Origin: Mycolicibacterium sp. P9-64
Lineage (GTDB): Bacteria; Actinomycetota; Actinomycetes; Mycobacteriales; Mycobacteriaceae
Length of the DNA: 64,000 nt
Assembly (NCBI RefSeq): GCF_008329605.1
Contig: NZ_NPKO01000006.1
Location: 124,001-188,000, forward strand
Direction: 5' to 3'
Positions 8,942 to 16,860 of the stretch are shown here, in pieces. Made by a program: the position numbers and the translations under genes. The stretch's first letter is position 1. Each line of letters starts with the position of its first letter. The notes under the pieces are model-generated. The model had not been told where the DNA came from, did no database searches, and saw only the letters and a program-made list of their open reading frames with translations.

Positions 8942-9673
8942 ATGACATCGCCACCCGAGCGACGACGCGCAGCCCGGCATCAGCAATCCGTGCCCGACGT
9001 CACCAGTGCGTCCCGTCGCGGACCCTCGGCGGGACGCAAGAAGCCCATCACCGTCGACGCCATCGTCCAGACGGCATTCGGCATCGTCGCGCGCGAGGGA
9101 TACGGCGCCCTGACGATGCGGCGCGTGGCCGGAGTCTTGGAGACGGGCCCAGCGTCGCTGTATGCCCACGTCGTCAACAAGGAGGACCTCGATGAGCTCC
9201 TGATTGGGCGGCTCTGCGCCGAAGTCGAACTCCCGGAACCGAACCCACACACGTGGCGTGAGCAGGTCATCGACGTCTGCACCCAGCTGCGCGACCAGTA
9301 CCTGCGCTACCCGGGCATATCGCAGGCGACTCTTGCCACGGCGCCGACGAACCTGGAGACCCTGCGGCTCAGCAACGGCATGCTCGGCATCCTGCTCGCA
9401 GGCGGCGTCGACCCACAGACGGCCGCGTGGGCGATCGACACCTTGTTCCTCTACGTCAACGCGTTTTGTCTGGAGACGTCCCTACGCGACAGACGCACCG
9501 ACGATGAGGAGGTGGCGGCCAGCCGCGACGAGACGCTGCGCCGATTCGCCGCATTGCCAGACACTTTCGCCCACACCAAGCGTCACGCAGCCGAACTAAC
9601 GACGGGGACCGCCTCGGATCGATTCGCGTTCACCCTGAACCTGATCCTGGACGGTCTCGACAGGCGAGACTAG
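8942..9673 (+). CDS. TetR-family regulator (TetR_C_1 type)
   Basis: This 243-residue protein starts at ATG 8942 with a 30-residue basic leader. A TetR N-terminal helix-turn-helix follows at about residues 35-90 (TVDAIVQTAFGIVAREGYGA, TMRRVAGVLETGPASLYAHV). The long C-terminal ligand domain, with conserved YPGISQATL and ETLRLSNGMLGIL, resembles the TetR_C_1 group that includes tetracycline-type repressors of exporters. It is divergent from the monooxygenase and MFS genes. The operator at 8873-8895 lies 46 bp upstream. It probably represses both itself and the divergent pair. The inducer is unknown. Confidence 0.9.
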   Translation: MTSPPERRRAARHQQSVPDVTSASRRGPSAGRKKPITVDAIVQTAFGIVAREGYGALTMRRVAGVLETGPASLYAHVVNKEDLDELLIGRLCAEVELPEPNPHTWREQVIDVCTQLRDQYLRYPGISQATLATAPTNLETLRLSNGMLGILLAGGVDPQTAAWAIDTLFLYVNAFCLETSLRDRRTDDEEVAASRDETLRRFAALPDTFAHTKRHAAELTTGTASDRFAFTLNLILDGLDRRD

Positions 9674-9813
9674 TTGGCATCGGTCAGCCGAATCTCGGCG
9701 GTGAGGCCACCGTTTGGGTTGGGTTGCAACGTGAGTGGCGTCGAGCAGCGGCCCGGTGTTGACGACGAGCAGTCGGTGCGCATCGAGATGTGCACCACAC
9801 CAACATATTCTGG

Positions 9814-10827
9814 TTAGATACTGAGTCGCCGCAGCCGCTGCAATCGTCGGGTGCCTGCGGCTGCCACCTTCTGTGAGCACGGGCGCAGCGCCTCCTCGAG
9901 GCGGGCGCGGACTTCGTCGGCGTCGAAACCGGTGCCGATCGCGACGACGTGGCTGGCTCGCGCAGGCGCAGTCGTCACGTGTGCCGACGTGCCGACGACG
10001 TTGACCAGGTAGTGGCGGGTGCCTACAGCGACGGTGCCCTTCATCCGGTAAACGCCCCGGGGGGGCTGCTCGAGCAGGTCGACGAGGGCCGCGGGGTCGA
10101 CGGCGCCGTCGCCGAACACGGTGACCGATTGGGCATGCACGTGATCGTGGTGGTCGTGGTGGGCCTCGATGAGCAGCTCCCGAAACGACATTTGCCGGGT
10201 CTCGTGATCGACGTCGATGACGTCGTAGAGCAGCCGGGGGTCCACGCGTCCCGCAATCGCGCCGACGACGTGTGCGTCCTGATTGCATTCGTGGACACGG
10301 GCTTTGATCCGATCGAGTGCGTCGGCACGCATGTCCTGGGTGATCCGGTCCAATTTGTTGACTACAATTAGGGAGGCTGCGCCGTATCGTGCTGGTGGAG
10401 CATCCACCGTGTCGACGGTGTCGAAGTGCTCTACCGCGTCTACGACGTCGACGACACCGCCGTGGCGTATCCGGGGCACGCCGCTGAACCGGATGATCCG
10501 CGACACCGCCACTGGGTCGGCCACCCCACTGGCTTCGATGATGATCGCGTCGAGCGCGAGCTTCGGGTCGGTCAGCCTTTCGAGTGCCTCGTCGAGTCTG
10601 CCGTCATCCGGAAGGTGGCAGATGCATCCACCAGTGATGGACATCGGTTCGTCGACCTGACCTGTGACCAGGCCGGCATCCACGTTCAATTCACCAAAGT
10701 CGTTGATGACAACCCCGATTCGTGCTCCGGGTGCCCGCAGGGCGTGGTTGAGCAGTGTCGTCTTGCCTGCGCCGAGATAGCCGGTGAGGGCGATGACGGG
10801 GATGGCGGGGATGCTGCGATCGGCCAT
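9814..10827 (-). CDS. CobW/ZNG-type G3E GTPase (zinc metallochaperone-like)
   Basis: This 337-residue G3E P-loop GTPase has Walker A at residues 16-24 (GYLGAGKTT) and the guanine motif NKLD in LIVVNKLDR. A His-rich metal loop HHDHHDHVHAQ precedes the C-terminal CobW_C domain. The family metal motif is normally Cys-x-Cys-Cys; here residues 68-71 read C-I-C-H, a conservative ligand swap. Such proteins deliver Zn or Co to target enzymes and are often induced under zinc limitation. I see no Zur box close by. The start ATG 10827 fits the family N-terminus. It is followed by about 140 bp without a convincing gene before the convergent tetR. Confidence 0.92.
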   Translation of the reverse strand: MADRSIPAIPVIALTGYLGAGKTTLLNHALRAPGARIGVVINDFGELNVDAGLVTGQVDEPMSITGGCICHLPDDGRLDEALERLTDPKLALDAIIIEASGVADPVAVSRIIRFSGVPRIRHGGVVDVVDAVEHFDTVDTVDAPPARYGAASLIVVNKLDRITQDMRADALDRIKARVHECNQDAHVVGAIAGRVDPRLLYDVIDVDHETRQMSFRELLIEAHHDHHDHVHAQSVTVFGDGAVDPAALVDLLEQPPRGVYRMKGTVAVGTRHYLVNVVGTSAHVTTAPARASHVVAIGTGFDADEVRARLEEALRPCSQKVAAAGTRRLQRLRRLSI

Positions 10828-10913
10828 CGGACCATTATCGCTTCCGCTCCAGCCGTCGTGAACACGGTGTCGTTACAAGGGTGGGGTAGGGGAACCGATT
10901 GTCGAACCGGTGT

Positions 10914-11501
10914 CTATCGGCCCAGCGCCCGCGACAGCATTGCCGTCAACTTGTCGAGATAGCCTGCCTCGACGTGGCCATCGCGGACCAGGAGTCGCCA
11001 ATAGATGGGCGCGGCGAGCAGGTCGAGCGCGAGTTCCAGATCGGTGTCCGGGTCGAGTTCGCCGCGCTCGATCGCGCGCTCGAGGATGACGACCCCCCGT
11101 TCGCGGCGTGGCTGGCCGATCATGCCCTCGATGACGTCGCTCAACCCTGGATTGCGGCCCATCTCGGCGACGAGGTCGGGGAGGATGCGGGAGAACTTGG
11201 GGTGAGATAGCCACTGCGCGATTGCCTCGAGACTCTGCCGGATGTCGTCGCTCAGCGAGCCGGTGTCGGGCATCGCTGCTTGTCCCACGCTGAACTCGGC
11301 GATGACCGCCAGCGCCATTTCCTGCTTGGAAGGCCATCGGCGGTAGAGGGCGCTCTTGCCTACTCCGGCGCGCTTGGCGACGGATTCCATCGAGAGCCGC
11401 GCGTAACCCCGCTCGGCCAATTCGTCGAGGACGGCGTCGGTGATGGCGGTGGTGATCTCGGGCTGCAGCACGGCTGCGCCGGTGGGCGTGCGGCGATTCA
11501 T
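10914..11501 (-). CDS. TetR/AcrR-family regulator
   Basis: This 195-residue protein has the TetR HTH at residues 18-65 (TDAVLDELAERGYARLSMES, VAKRAGVGKSALYRRWPSK). A C-terminal domain of the TetR_C_16/11 type follows (LSHPKFSRILPDLVAEMGRN). The ATG at 11501 is 18 bp from the first of two 19-bp palindromes. The divergent NTF2/NmrA pair starts 22 bp beyond the second. This arrangement predicts autorepression and control of the divergent genes. Family assignment is secure; ligand unknown. Confidence 0.92.
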   Translation of the reverse strand: MNRRTPTGAAVLQPEITTAITDAVLDELAERGYARLSMESVAKRAGVGKSALYRRWPSKQEMALAVIAEFSVGQAAMPDTGSLSDDIRQSLEAIAQWLSHPKFSRILPDLVAEMGRNPGLSDVIEGMIGQPRRERGVVILERAIERGELDPDTDLELALDLLAAPIYWRLLVRDGHVEAGYLDKLTAMLSRALGR

Positions 11502-11519
11502 GGGTTGAGTGTAACGGGT

Positions 11520-11571
11520 GGACGATACGGTACCGTCCTGTAATGTTCGATGGGACGATACCGTATCGTCC
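11520..11571. promoter_or_regulatory. Tandem 19-bp TetR operators
   Basis: Site 2 (11553-11571) is the perfect palindrome GGACGATACCGTATCGTCC. Site 1 (11520-11538) is GGACGATACGGTACCGTCC, with one mismatch between arms. Centres are 33 bp apart, about three helical turns, so two dimers would bind the same DNA face. The pair fills most of the 91-bp gap between the divergent tetR (start 11501) and the NTF2 gene (start 11593). Confidence 0.88.
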
Positions 11572-11592
11572 AGATGTTGAGAAAGGAGCGCG

Positions 11593-12027
11593 ATGAAACC
11601 CCAAGAGCTGGTCAGCCATGCGTTCGGTCTACTGCTTGCGCAGGACGTGGCCGCCTTCGCCGGGCTGTGGGCGGAAGACGGCGTGCTGGAGTTCCCATTC
11701 GCCGCACCTGGTTACCCGGCGTTGGTCGAAGGGCGCGCCGCGATCGCGGAGTACATGCGCGGATACCCGGACATCTTGAAGATCGAAGAGATTCCTCAGC
11801 CGGTCGTGCATCAGAGCGTCGACCCGGAGGTGGTGATCGTCGAGTTCGAGGCTTCCGGGACCGTCGTCGCCACGGGTGCGCCGTACCGGATGCGCTACAT
11901 CGCGGTGATCACCGTGCGAGACGGCGAGATTCAGCGCTATCGCGACTACTGGAGCCCGCTCGCCGCTGCCGAGGCAATGGGCGGGCAGGAGCGTCTGCAC
12001 GGATTCGGTGGTGGCGGCGGTGAGTGA
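11593..12027 (+). CDS. SnoaL-like / NTF2-fold protein (PhzA/B-like)
   Basis: This 144-residue single-domain protein shows the cone-shaped SnoaL/NTF2 pattern: FGLLLAQDVAAFAGLWAEDG, the short linker EGRAAIAEYM, and the final strand pair RYIAVITVRDGEIQRYRDYW. Proteins of this family isomerise, cyclise or simply bind small hydrophobic molecules. A good AAGGAG lies just upstream of ATG 11593. Its last codons overlap the GTG of the NmrA gene, so the two are translationally coupled. Both are presumably derepressed when the TetR at 10914-11501 binds its ligand. The glycine-rich tail is unusual but short. Confidence 0.88.
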   Translation: MKPQELVSHAFGLLLAQDVAAFAGLWAEDGVLEFPFAAPGYPALVEGRAAIAEYMRGYPDILKIEEIPQPVVHQSVDPEVVIVEFEASGTVVATGAPYRMRYIAVITVRDGEIQRYRDYWSPLAAAEAMGGQERLHGFGGGGGE

Positions 12028-12844
12028 CGTCTTGATCACTGGGGCAACCGGAACGACCGGCAGCCGGCTCGCCGCATACTTGGCCGGGCGAGCGGTCGCC
12101 ACCCGACTCGCCACGCGCACACCCAAGGCGCGGGGGCAAGTCCGGTTCGACTGGGCGGACCGCGGGACACATGGCGACGCCTTGCGTGGCGTTTCGGCGG
12201 TTTATCTCATTGCCCCCATGGAAGTCTCGGATCCCGTGCCGCTGGTGGAGCCCTTCCTGGAAGAGGCCATCCGTCAGGGCGTGCGGCGTGTGGTTCAACT
12301 CAGCTCGTCCGCGCTTCCGGAGGGCAGCCCAGGCCTCGGCGCGGTACATCACCTCGTCAGGACCACGATGCCCGAGTGGACGGTCCTACGGCCGTCCTGG
12401 TTCATGCAGAACTTCACGGGCGATCACCTCATCGCTCAGGGAGTGCGGAGTGGTGAGATCGTCACCGCCACGGGAGATGGCCGTGTGGCCTTCATCGACG
12501 CAGCCGACATCGCCGCCGTCGCCGGATGTGCGCTGACCGACGACGAGCCGCACAACACCGAGCACGTGCTGACCGGCCCCGAGGCGCTGAGCTATGCCGA
12601 TGCCGCCGCGATCGTCACCAACGCGACCGGCCGCACCGTCCGCCATCGGTCCGTGCCGGTCGACGAAGCGGCGCTCCGCATCGCCGCCCACGGCATACCG
12701 GCCGAATTCGCAAGGGTGCTCGCCGCAATGGAAGTCGCGATCAGCCGCGGCGCCGAGGACCGCGTCACGGACACCGTCCACCGTGTCAGCGGGCGTCCGG
12801 CCCGTAGGTTCGACGACTTCGTCGCCAAGCTGGGGCCGACGTGA
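12020..12844 (+). CDS. NmrA-like NAD(P)-binding protein (atypical SDR)
   Basis: The GTG at 12020 overlaps the upstream stop by 8 bp and is the likely start, giving 274 residues. The nucleotide motif ITGATGTTGSRLAAYLAG is at the N-terminus. Later segments (VVQLSSSALPEGSPG, WTVLRPSWFMQNF, FIDAADIAAVAGCAL) are typical of the NmrA/azoreductase-like extended SDRs. These lack a full YxxxK site. They act as redox sensors or as NAD(P)H-dependent reductases of quinones and dyes. Co-expression with the NTF2 protein under TetR control suggests handling of a small xenobiotic. Substrate unknown. Confidence 0.88.
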   Translation: MSDVLITGATGTTGSRLAAYLAGRAVATRLATRTPKARGQVRFDWADRGTHGDALRGVSAVYLIAPMEVSDPVPLVEPFLEEAIRQGVRRVVQLSSSALPEGSPGLGAVHHLVRTTMPEWTVLRPSWFMQNFTGDHLIAQGVRSGEIVTATGDGRVAFIDAADIAAVAGCALTDDEPHNTEHVLTGPEALSYADAAAIVTNATGRTVRHRSVPVDEAALRIAAHGIPAEFARVLAAMEVAISRGAEDRVTDTVHRVSGRPARRFDDFVAKLGPT

Positions 12845-13250
12845 TTGCGGTCGCCGCGTCTCGCCAGGGAGCAAGGGGTGGAACCGATTTCATTCTGACG
12901 GCGTCGCGGCTGACCTCGCTGCGGATGTGCGGTTCTATGGGCTTGAGTATGTGCCACGCCCACGCTCACCGGCTCATCGTCGGACTGGGCCGCAGGTCGG
13001 ATCCCGGTACCAGCGCACGACTGGGGACGGCCGCGGCAGCGCTCGTGGCGCAGGGACTTGGCTCCGACGCCGGGATCGTCGACCTGCAATCGACACTGGA
13101 GTTCTGGCGCAGCAGGGCCGAGGAAGTGGGGTCTGCGCCGCCGCTCACACCCGCCTGTGCGTGAGCGTGAACAAAATGTGCGCAACCTGGCGTGCTGCGT
13201 TGCCGGGGATGACGATGGACACGGCATCGCCCAAGCGAGAGGTGGTCGGC
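12845..13250. other. 406-bp interval without a confident gene
   Basis: A 107-codon frame (12841-13164) overlaps the NmrA stop with ATG-like phasing but its product is low in recognisable features. The frame of the downstream lyase also stays open through the interval. Neither shows a ribosome-binding site or a known domain. It may hold a decayed gene. Confidence 0.5.
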
Positions 13251-14105
13251 GTGACAGTTTCAACCCGGGTTGCGGAGCGGATCCGCAGGCCGCACTGGTC
13301 GCTAGCCCGGACGTGGCTGCTGCAGCCAGGGGTCCCGGATAGCCGCGACGTGTTCGACGCCGCGGTCACCGGCAGCGCCGATGCGGTCGTGCTCGACATC
13401 GAGGACGGGCTGCCCGATGCCCAGAAACCCGCTGGCCGCCAAGCGGTAGCCGAGTGGCTGTGCGGCGGTGGACAGGGATGGGTGCGCATCAGCAGTGCAA
13501 GCACACGTGCCTGGACGGCAGATTTGGATGCCATCTCCGGCGCGCCCGGACTTTCCGGCGTGATGCTTGCCAAGACTGAATCGGCGGACGACGTCGCCGC
13601 AACCACCGCCCGGTTGCCTGCCAATACGCCGTTGGTAGCGCTGGTCGAGTCGGCTGTTGGCATCGAATCGGCAGCTGACCTTGCAAGAGCCCCGGGCTGT
13701 TCTCGAATTGCATTCGGGATCGGCGACTTTCGCCGCGACACCGGGATGTGCGACGATCCGATGGTGTTGGCGTATCCGCGCGCGAGGCTGGTAATCGCCA
13801 GTCGCGCTGCAGGACTCCCAGCGCCCATCGACGGACCTACTCTGCGCGACCAGGTGTCCGCCCTGGCAGGTGAGACCGCAACGGCCAAGGCTGCCGGAAT
13901 GACCGGACGGCTGTGTCTGGATCCAGCCCATGCGGAGACGATCAACGGTCTACTCAGCCCATCTCCGCTGGAGATCGATGAGGCGCGTCGCACGCTTGCC
14001 CGCCTGGATGCCCCCGCCGGACCCTATGACGGCAGCGTCGGTCCCACCCGTGCCCGGGCCGAAGCCGTGCTCGACCTCGCCGAGAAACTCGGCCTCATCA
14101 GCTAG
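13251..14105 (+). CDS. HpcH/HpaI aldolase / citrate lyase beta-like (CitE-like) protein
   Basis: I chose GTG 13251 because GAGAGGTGG lies just upstream and the product (284 residues) matches CitE-like length. The frame itself is open far upstream. Motifs include RTWLLQPGVPDSRD, the metal-binding DAVVLDIEDGLPDAQKP, the acidic ligand region TPLVALVESAVGIESA, and AFGIGDFRRDTG. Stand-alone CitE-like proteins cleave or hydrate short acyl-CoA species such as malyl-, methylmalyl- or citramalyl-CoA; some are esterases. No partner lyase subunits are nearby, so it is not part of a citrate lyase. The precise substrate is unassigned. Confidence 0.9.
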   Translation: MTVSTRVAERIRRPHWSLARTWLLQPGVPDSRDVFDAAVTGSADAVVLDIEDGLPDAQKPAGRQAVAEWLCGGGQGWVRISSASTRAWTADLDAISGAPGLSGVMLAKTESADDVAATTARLPANTPLVALVESAVGIESAADLARAPGCSRIAFGIGDFRRDTGMCDDPMVLAYPRARLVIASRAAGLPAPIDGPTLRDQVSALAGETATAKAAGMTGRLCLDPAHAETINGLLSPSPLEIDEARRTLARLDAPAGPYDGSVGPTRARAEAVLDLAEKLGLIS

Positions 14106-14211
14106 TCCTGCATTCCACCTTGATCCGCGCCCCAAGAATCCGCCAAGGCGGTGGCCGCACCCTTTATGCGACGGGCCCTATATGTGGCCCATCCACATGA
14201 AGGGAGAAACC

Positions 14212-14556
14212 ATGATCGCCACCCGCACCATGACGAAAATGGTTGGCATGGCCCTGCTGTCGGGCGGCCTCGGCCTGGCCTCGTTGGGCATGGGCGCAGG
14301 TATTGCGCAAGCCGACTCTGGCCCATTCCATTGGTGCCCTGGCGATCCCATGCAGTACCCACAACCCGCCCCGCGATCCGGTGGCCAGGCGGGCCCAGGG
14401 GTCTATTACAACTGGGACATGAATATCTGCCACACCTGGTATTGGGTGGCACACGAACAAGGCAACGTTCCCTACCAAGGCAGCCTTCCGAGCGGCGTTT
14501 GGGACGGCGAGAATCCGCCTGGTCTTGAGCCCAATAGGTGCGACTTCTGCTGGTAG
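14212..14556 (+). CDS. Small secreted protein with Sec signal peptide
   Basis: ATG 14212 is preceded by AGGGAGA at 5-bp spacing; an in-frame ATG at 14197 is less likely. The 114-residue product has a classic Sec signal: basic n-region, hydrophobic VGMALLSGGLGLASLGMGAG, then the cleavage-like site AQADSGP. The mature part of about 83 residues is rich in Trp, Pro, Gly and Tyr and has four Cys (WCPGD, NICHTWYW, NRCDFCW), so disulphides are likely. Small secreted proteins of this form are common in mycobacteria and have no assigned function. Confidence 0.85.
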   Translation: MIATRTMTKMVGMALLSGGLGLASLGMGAGIAQADSGPFHWCPGDPMQYPQPAPRSGGQAGPGVYYNWDMNICHTWYWVAHEQGNVPYQGSLPSGVWDGENPPGLEPNRCDFCW

Positions 14557-14599
14557 AGCAACCCGACGCAGTTGTTCAATAAAGCCGTTCCACATAGAC

Positions 14600-14618
14600 A
14601 TTCGTCAATGTGACGAAT
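14600..14618. terminator. Hairpin between convergent genes
   Basis: Perfect arms ATTCGTCA and TGACGAAT around ATG lie between the secreted-protein stop (14556) and the YiaAB stop (14665). Position suggests a bidirectional terminator, but the stem is short and AT-rich. The CGTCA/TGACG core resembles the palindromes at 15073 and 15274, so a protein-binding role is an alternative. Confidence 0.4.
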
Positions 14619-14664
14619 CGCCATGTGGTTGGTGTGCGCCGCCAGTGTTGGTGTGTTCGACGAT

Positions 14665-14955
14665 TCAGGTCGTGGTGCCGAACGGATCGTGTTCTGCGAT
14701 CAGCTTCTCCAGCCGGGCCTCATCGAGTCTGACGCGGATGGTGGCGGCTTCCTGCTGGTCTCGAATGACTTTGGCCAGTGTGAAAGAGCTGGAGACGACA
14801 AAGAGCGCAGTCATGGCGAGGAACGATCGTTGCCATAGGTCCAGCGGAAGGAAGTAGATTCCGCCAACCAAGGCCAGGGAGCTCACGCCGAAGGCGATGG
14901 CGGCCTGGACGAAGAAGGCGGGGCTGCTCTTCGATAGCGCATTGAGGGCATTCAT
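14665..14955 (-). CDS. YiaA/YiaB two-helix inner membrane protein
   Basis: This 96-residue protein carries the YiaAB two-helix domain. The first transmembrane helix is QAAIAFGVSSLALVGGIYFL. The conserved turn LPLDLWQRSFLAM leads into helix two, TALFVVSSSFTLAKVIRDQQ. The C-terminal third is charged and cytosolic (RVRLDEARLEKLIAEHDPFG). Family function is unknown beyond membrane location. It starts at ATG 14955 and is preceded by over 800 bp with no confident gene. Confidence 0.88.
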   Translation of the reverse strand: MNALNALSKSSPAFFVQAAIAFGVSSLALVGGIYFLPLDLWQRSFLAMTALFVVSSSFTLAKVIRDQQEAATIRVRLDEARLEKLIAEHDPFGTTT

Positions 14956-15273
14956 GCCAAATACCTTGCCGTATTCCGCCGGTCAGCGGATGGGTAAGAC
15001 TACTCAATTCGTTGCGAAACGGGGCAGTGCGATCGAGGTCGACAATCCTGAACTAGGTGACAATCAATACGTCACAGTGATGAAATGCGCAGGGGCGGTG
15101 GGGAAGTCGGGGAGAGTAGACGGCATGCCGGCAAGGCGGACGGCGGCCAGTATGGGTGCCCGCGTGGAGGCGCCGCAGTCGCGATCATTGCTGTTCCGGC
15201 TCGAAGGCGTGGAAACACAGTGCACAAGAACATAATTGGTTCATTGGAGGTACGTCGGGCCCGTCCAGCCACG

Positions 15274-15308
15274 CCACATCATTACGTCACAGTGACGTAA
15301 TGATGTGG
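15274..15308. repeat. Perfect 35-bp palindrome
   Basis: The 17-bp arm CCACATCATTACGTCAC and its exact reverse complement flank a single A at 15291. The inner 13 bases TACGTCACAGTGA also occur at about 15069-15081. No gene begins within 400 bp, so the site is not an obvious operator of a neighbour. Confidence 0.9.
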
Positions 15309-15606
15309 ATTTGCCGTGCAGGCGGGAAGGGGTCGTCAGTCGCGTTCGATGGTGCGTCGGTCGTAGCGACGAACGTAGCCGATGCGGGGCTTCACGGCGA
15401 CGGGATCCTCGGCGGGCCGTCCGCCGCCGCGCCGCTTATGGGATTTGCACATTGCGCATCCGCGCCATGAACGCGAGGGGTGATGGTGACTCCGCACGAG
15501 GCGAAGGTGGAAACCTTACGAGGCGCAGATGATTCCAGCTAGGCCGCACTCGCCCTGGTCAAGTAAATGCCGATAAGCCACATTATGTCAACTAAAGTAC
15601 GCCGTG

Positions 15607-15619
15607 TTCATCAGATGAA
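15607..15619. repeat. Palindromic element TTCATC-R-GATGAA, copy 1
   Basis: The element reads TTCATCAGATGAA in the longer context GTGTTCATCAGATGAATCA. A second copy with the same flanks is at 24609-24627, and a half copy (CGACGTGTTCATC) is at 29157-29169. All three are intergenic. Confidence 0.7.
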
Positions 15620-15780
15620 TCACGACGAAACTCCAGTCCCGGGTGATGCCAGCCGCGCGGCCGCGGTGATCAGCTGCACAACCGGATTGGTTACCGCACG
15701 CACGTGCGGTGAGCGCTGTCCGGCCGATTTTGGGAACCAGCGGCCACCGACATCAGCTCGCGCTGTGTTACGAACACAGC

Positions 15781-16473
15781 ATGCGATTCGATGCTTACCT
15801 CTTCGACGTCCAAGGCACGCTGCTCGATTTCTATACACCGGTCAATGACGCGGTCACGGATTATCTGCGCGATGTGGGGCACCCCGATCTCGACCCGGGC
15901 GACTTCACCCGGGCGTGGCGGAAGGACTACTTCACCCGCGTGTCCCGCCTCGACCAGCTCAGCGGCGCGTGGCAGAAGGTGCAAAGGCAGTACGAGGCGG
16001 GGTTCGCCGCAGTCGCAGAGTCCTACGGCTTGCCCACTCCGGACGCCGCTACCGCCCACTGGGTCTCCGCGAGCTGGCAGCGGTTGGTCCCCTGGCCTGA
16101 TGTGCGCGACGGGTTGGCCGCGATCCGCCGCGACGCACTCACCGCGACGTTGTCCAATACCGACATGGCAACGGTGATCGGTCTCGCTAAAAACCTCGAC
16201 CTGCGGTTCGATGCGTATTTCACCGCGGAGATCTTCCGCCGGTTCAAGCCGGACCCCCAGGTCTACCTCGGCGCCCTGGACTATCTGGGCATCGCACCAG
16301 ACCGCGCGGCCCTGGTCGCATCCCACCCCTACGACCTGGACGCCGCCGCGGCACTCGGCCTCGGAACGGTCTTCGTGTCCCGTCCCGAGGAGTACGGCGA
16401 TGCGGCGCTTGCGCACTCCGCCGACGCGGGCCAATACACGCAGTTCGTCACCGGCATTGACCAAGTCGATTAG
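15781..16473 (+). CDS. HAD-superfamily hydrolase, haloacid dehalogenase type II-like
   Basis: The 230-residue product starts at ATG 15781. HAD motif I is FDVQGTLLD with Asp9 as the expected nucleophile. Motif II is TLSNTD, motif III is RFKPDPQVY with the conserved Lys, and motif IV is ALVASHPYDLDAAAALGL. The last motif, with its Asp-Leu-Asp-Ala-Ala form, is typical of L-2-haloacid dehalogenases (type II), which hydrolyse 2-haloalkanoates. The Gln in motif I where Tyr is usual (DAYGTL) is a departure, so another small substrate is possible. No signal peptide. It stands alone in a gene-poor stretch. Confidence 0.88.
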   Translation: MRFDAYLFDVQGTLLDFYTPVNDAVTDYLRDVGHPDLDPGDFTRAWRKDYFTRVSRLDQLSGAWQKVQRQYEAGFAAVAESYGLPTPDAATAHWVSASWQRLVPWPDVRDGLAAIRRDALTATLSNTDMATVIGLAKNLDLRFDAYFTAEIFRRFKPDPQVYLGALDYLGIAPDRAALVASHPYDLDAAAALGLGTVFVSRPEEYGDAALAHSADAGQYTQFVTGIDQVD

Positions 16474-16593
16474 CCTGCCGGCGCTGTAGTCACGCACCCC
16501 CACAACCGGTTCCGTACAACTCGGGTATCCCCGCACTGCGCGCGGTTACGTCGCGCCGGCCACCGAAGGAACGCTAGGCCTCAAAACCGAGAC

Positions 16594-16860
16594 GTGGAGT
16601 GCCTTCAGACCACCCCAACCCGGCTCCGGCGGCGGACTGCTCGATCTGTTGGGTCGCCGGAATCGGAGGTCCACCTGAAGGACCTCATCGACGCTGCGAA
16701 GTCGGAGCCTGTTTCCCAGTACGTGTTGGGTTCGGTATCCGCGACTGGAGCCCACGAGAGCTGGGATTGGACGTTCAACGACGATGATCGCTTCAACTGG
16801 GAGAACAAGCAATGTCTCGAGGGCATGGTGATCGCTGCCGATTTCCCGTACTCAATTCGG
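16594..16860 (+). other. Possible degenerate coding remnant
   Basis: The frame contains a stretch with coding-like composition (DLIDAAKSEPVSQYVLG, then HESWDWTFNDDDRFNW and CLEGMVIAADFPYSIR). It has no ribosome-binding site and runs on into the antisense of the AraC-type gene. It could be the relic of a displaced gene. I recognise no family. Confidence 0.3.

Larger units (their letters stand above)
14956..15780. other. 825-bp interval without a confident gene
   Basis: Short frames on both strands have no recognisable domain or ribosome-binding site. The interval contains a near-copy of a palindrome core at about 15070-15084, a perfect 35-bp palindrome at 15274-15308 and the TTCATCAGATGAA element at 15607-15619. 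The pattern suggests regulatory sequence or remnants of lost genes. Confidence 0.6.

Noticed and set aside
9676..9795. Short minus-strand frame ending LTLQPNPNGGLTAEIRLTDAN
   Set aside because: It looks faintly like the tail of a protein but is only about 40 residues, with no recognisable family and no upstream support.
12594..13250. Long N-terminal extension of the CitE-like protein
   Set aside because: The extension overlaps the NmrA gene in another frame, is Arg/Ser-rich and lacks similarity. GTG 13251 has a clear ribosome-binding site.
15085..15780. CRISPR-like or tandem-repeat array suspected from palindromes
   Set aside because: The repeats are not regularly spaced and have no common spacer length; only isolated palindromes are present.
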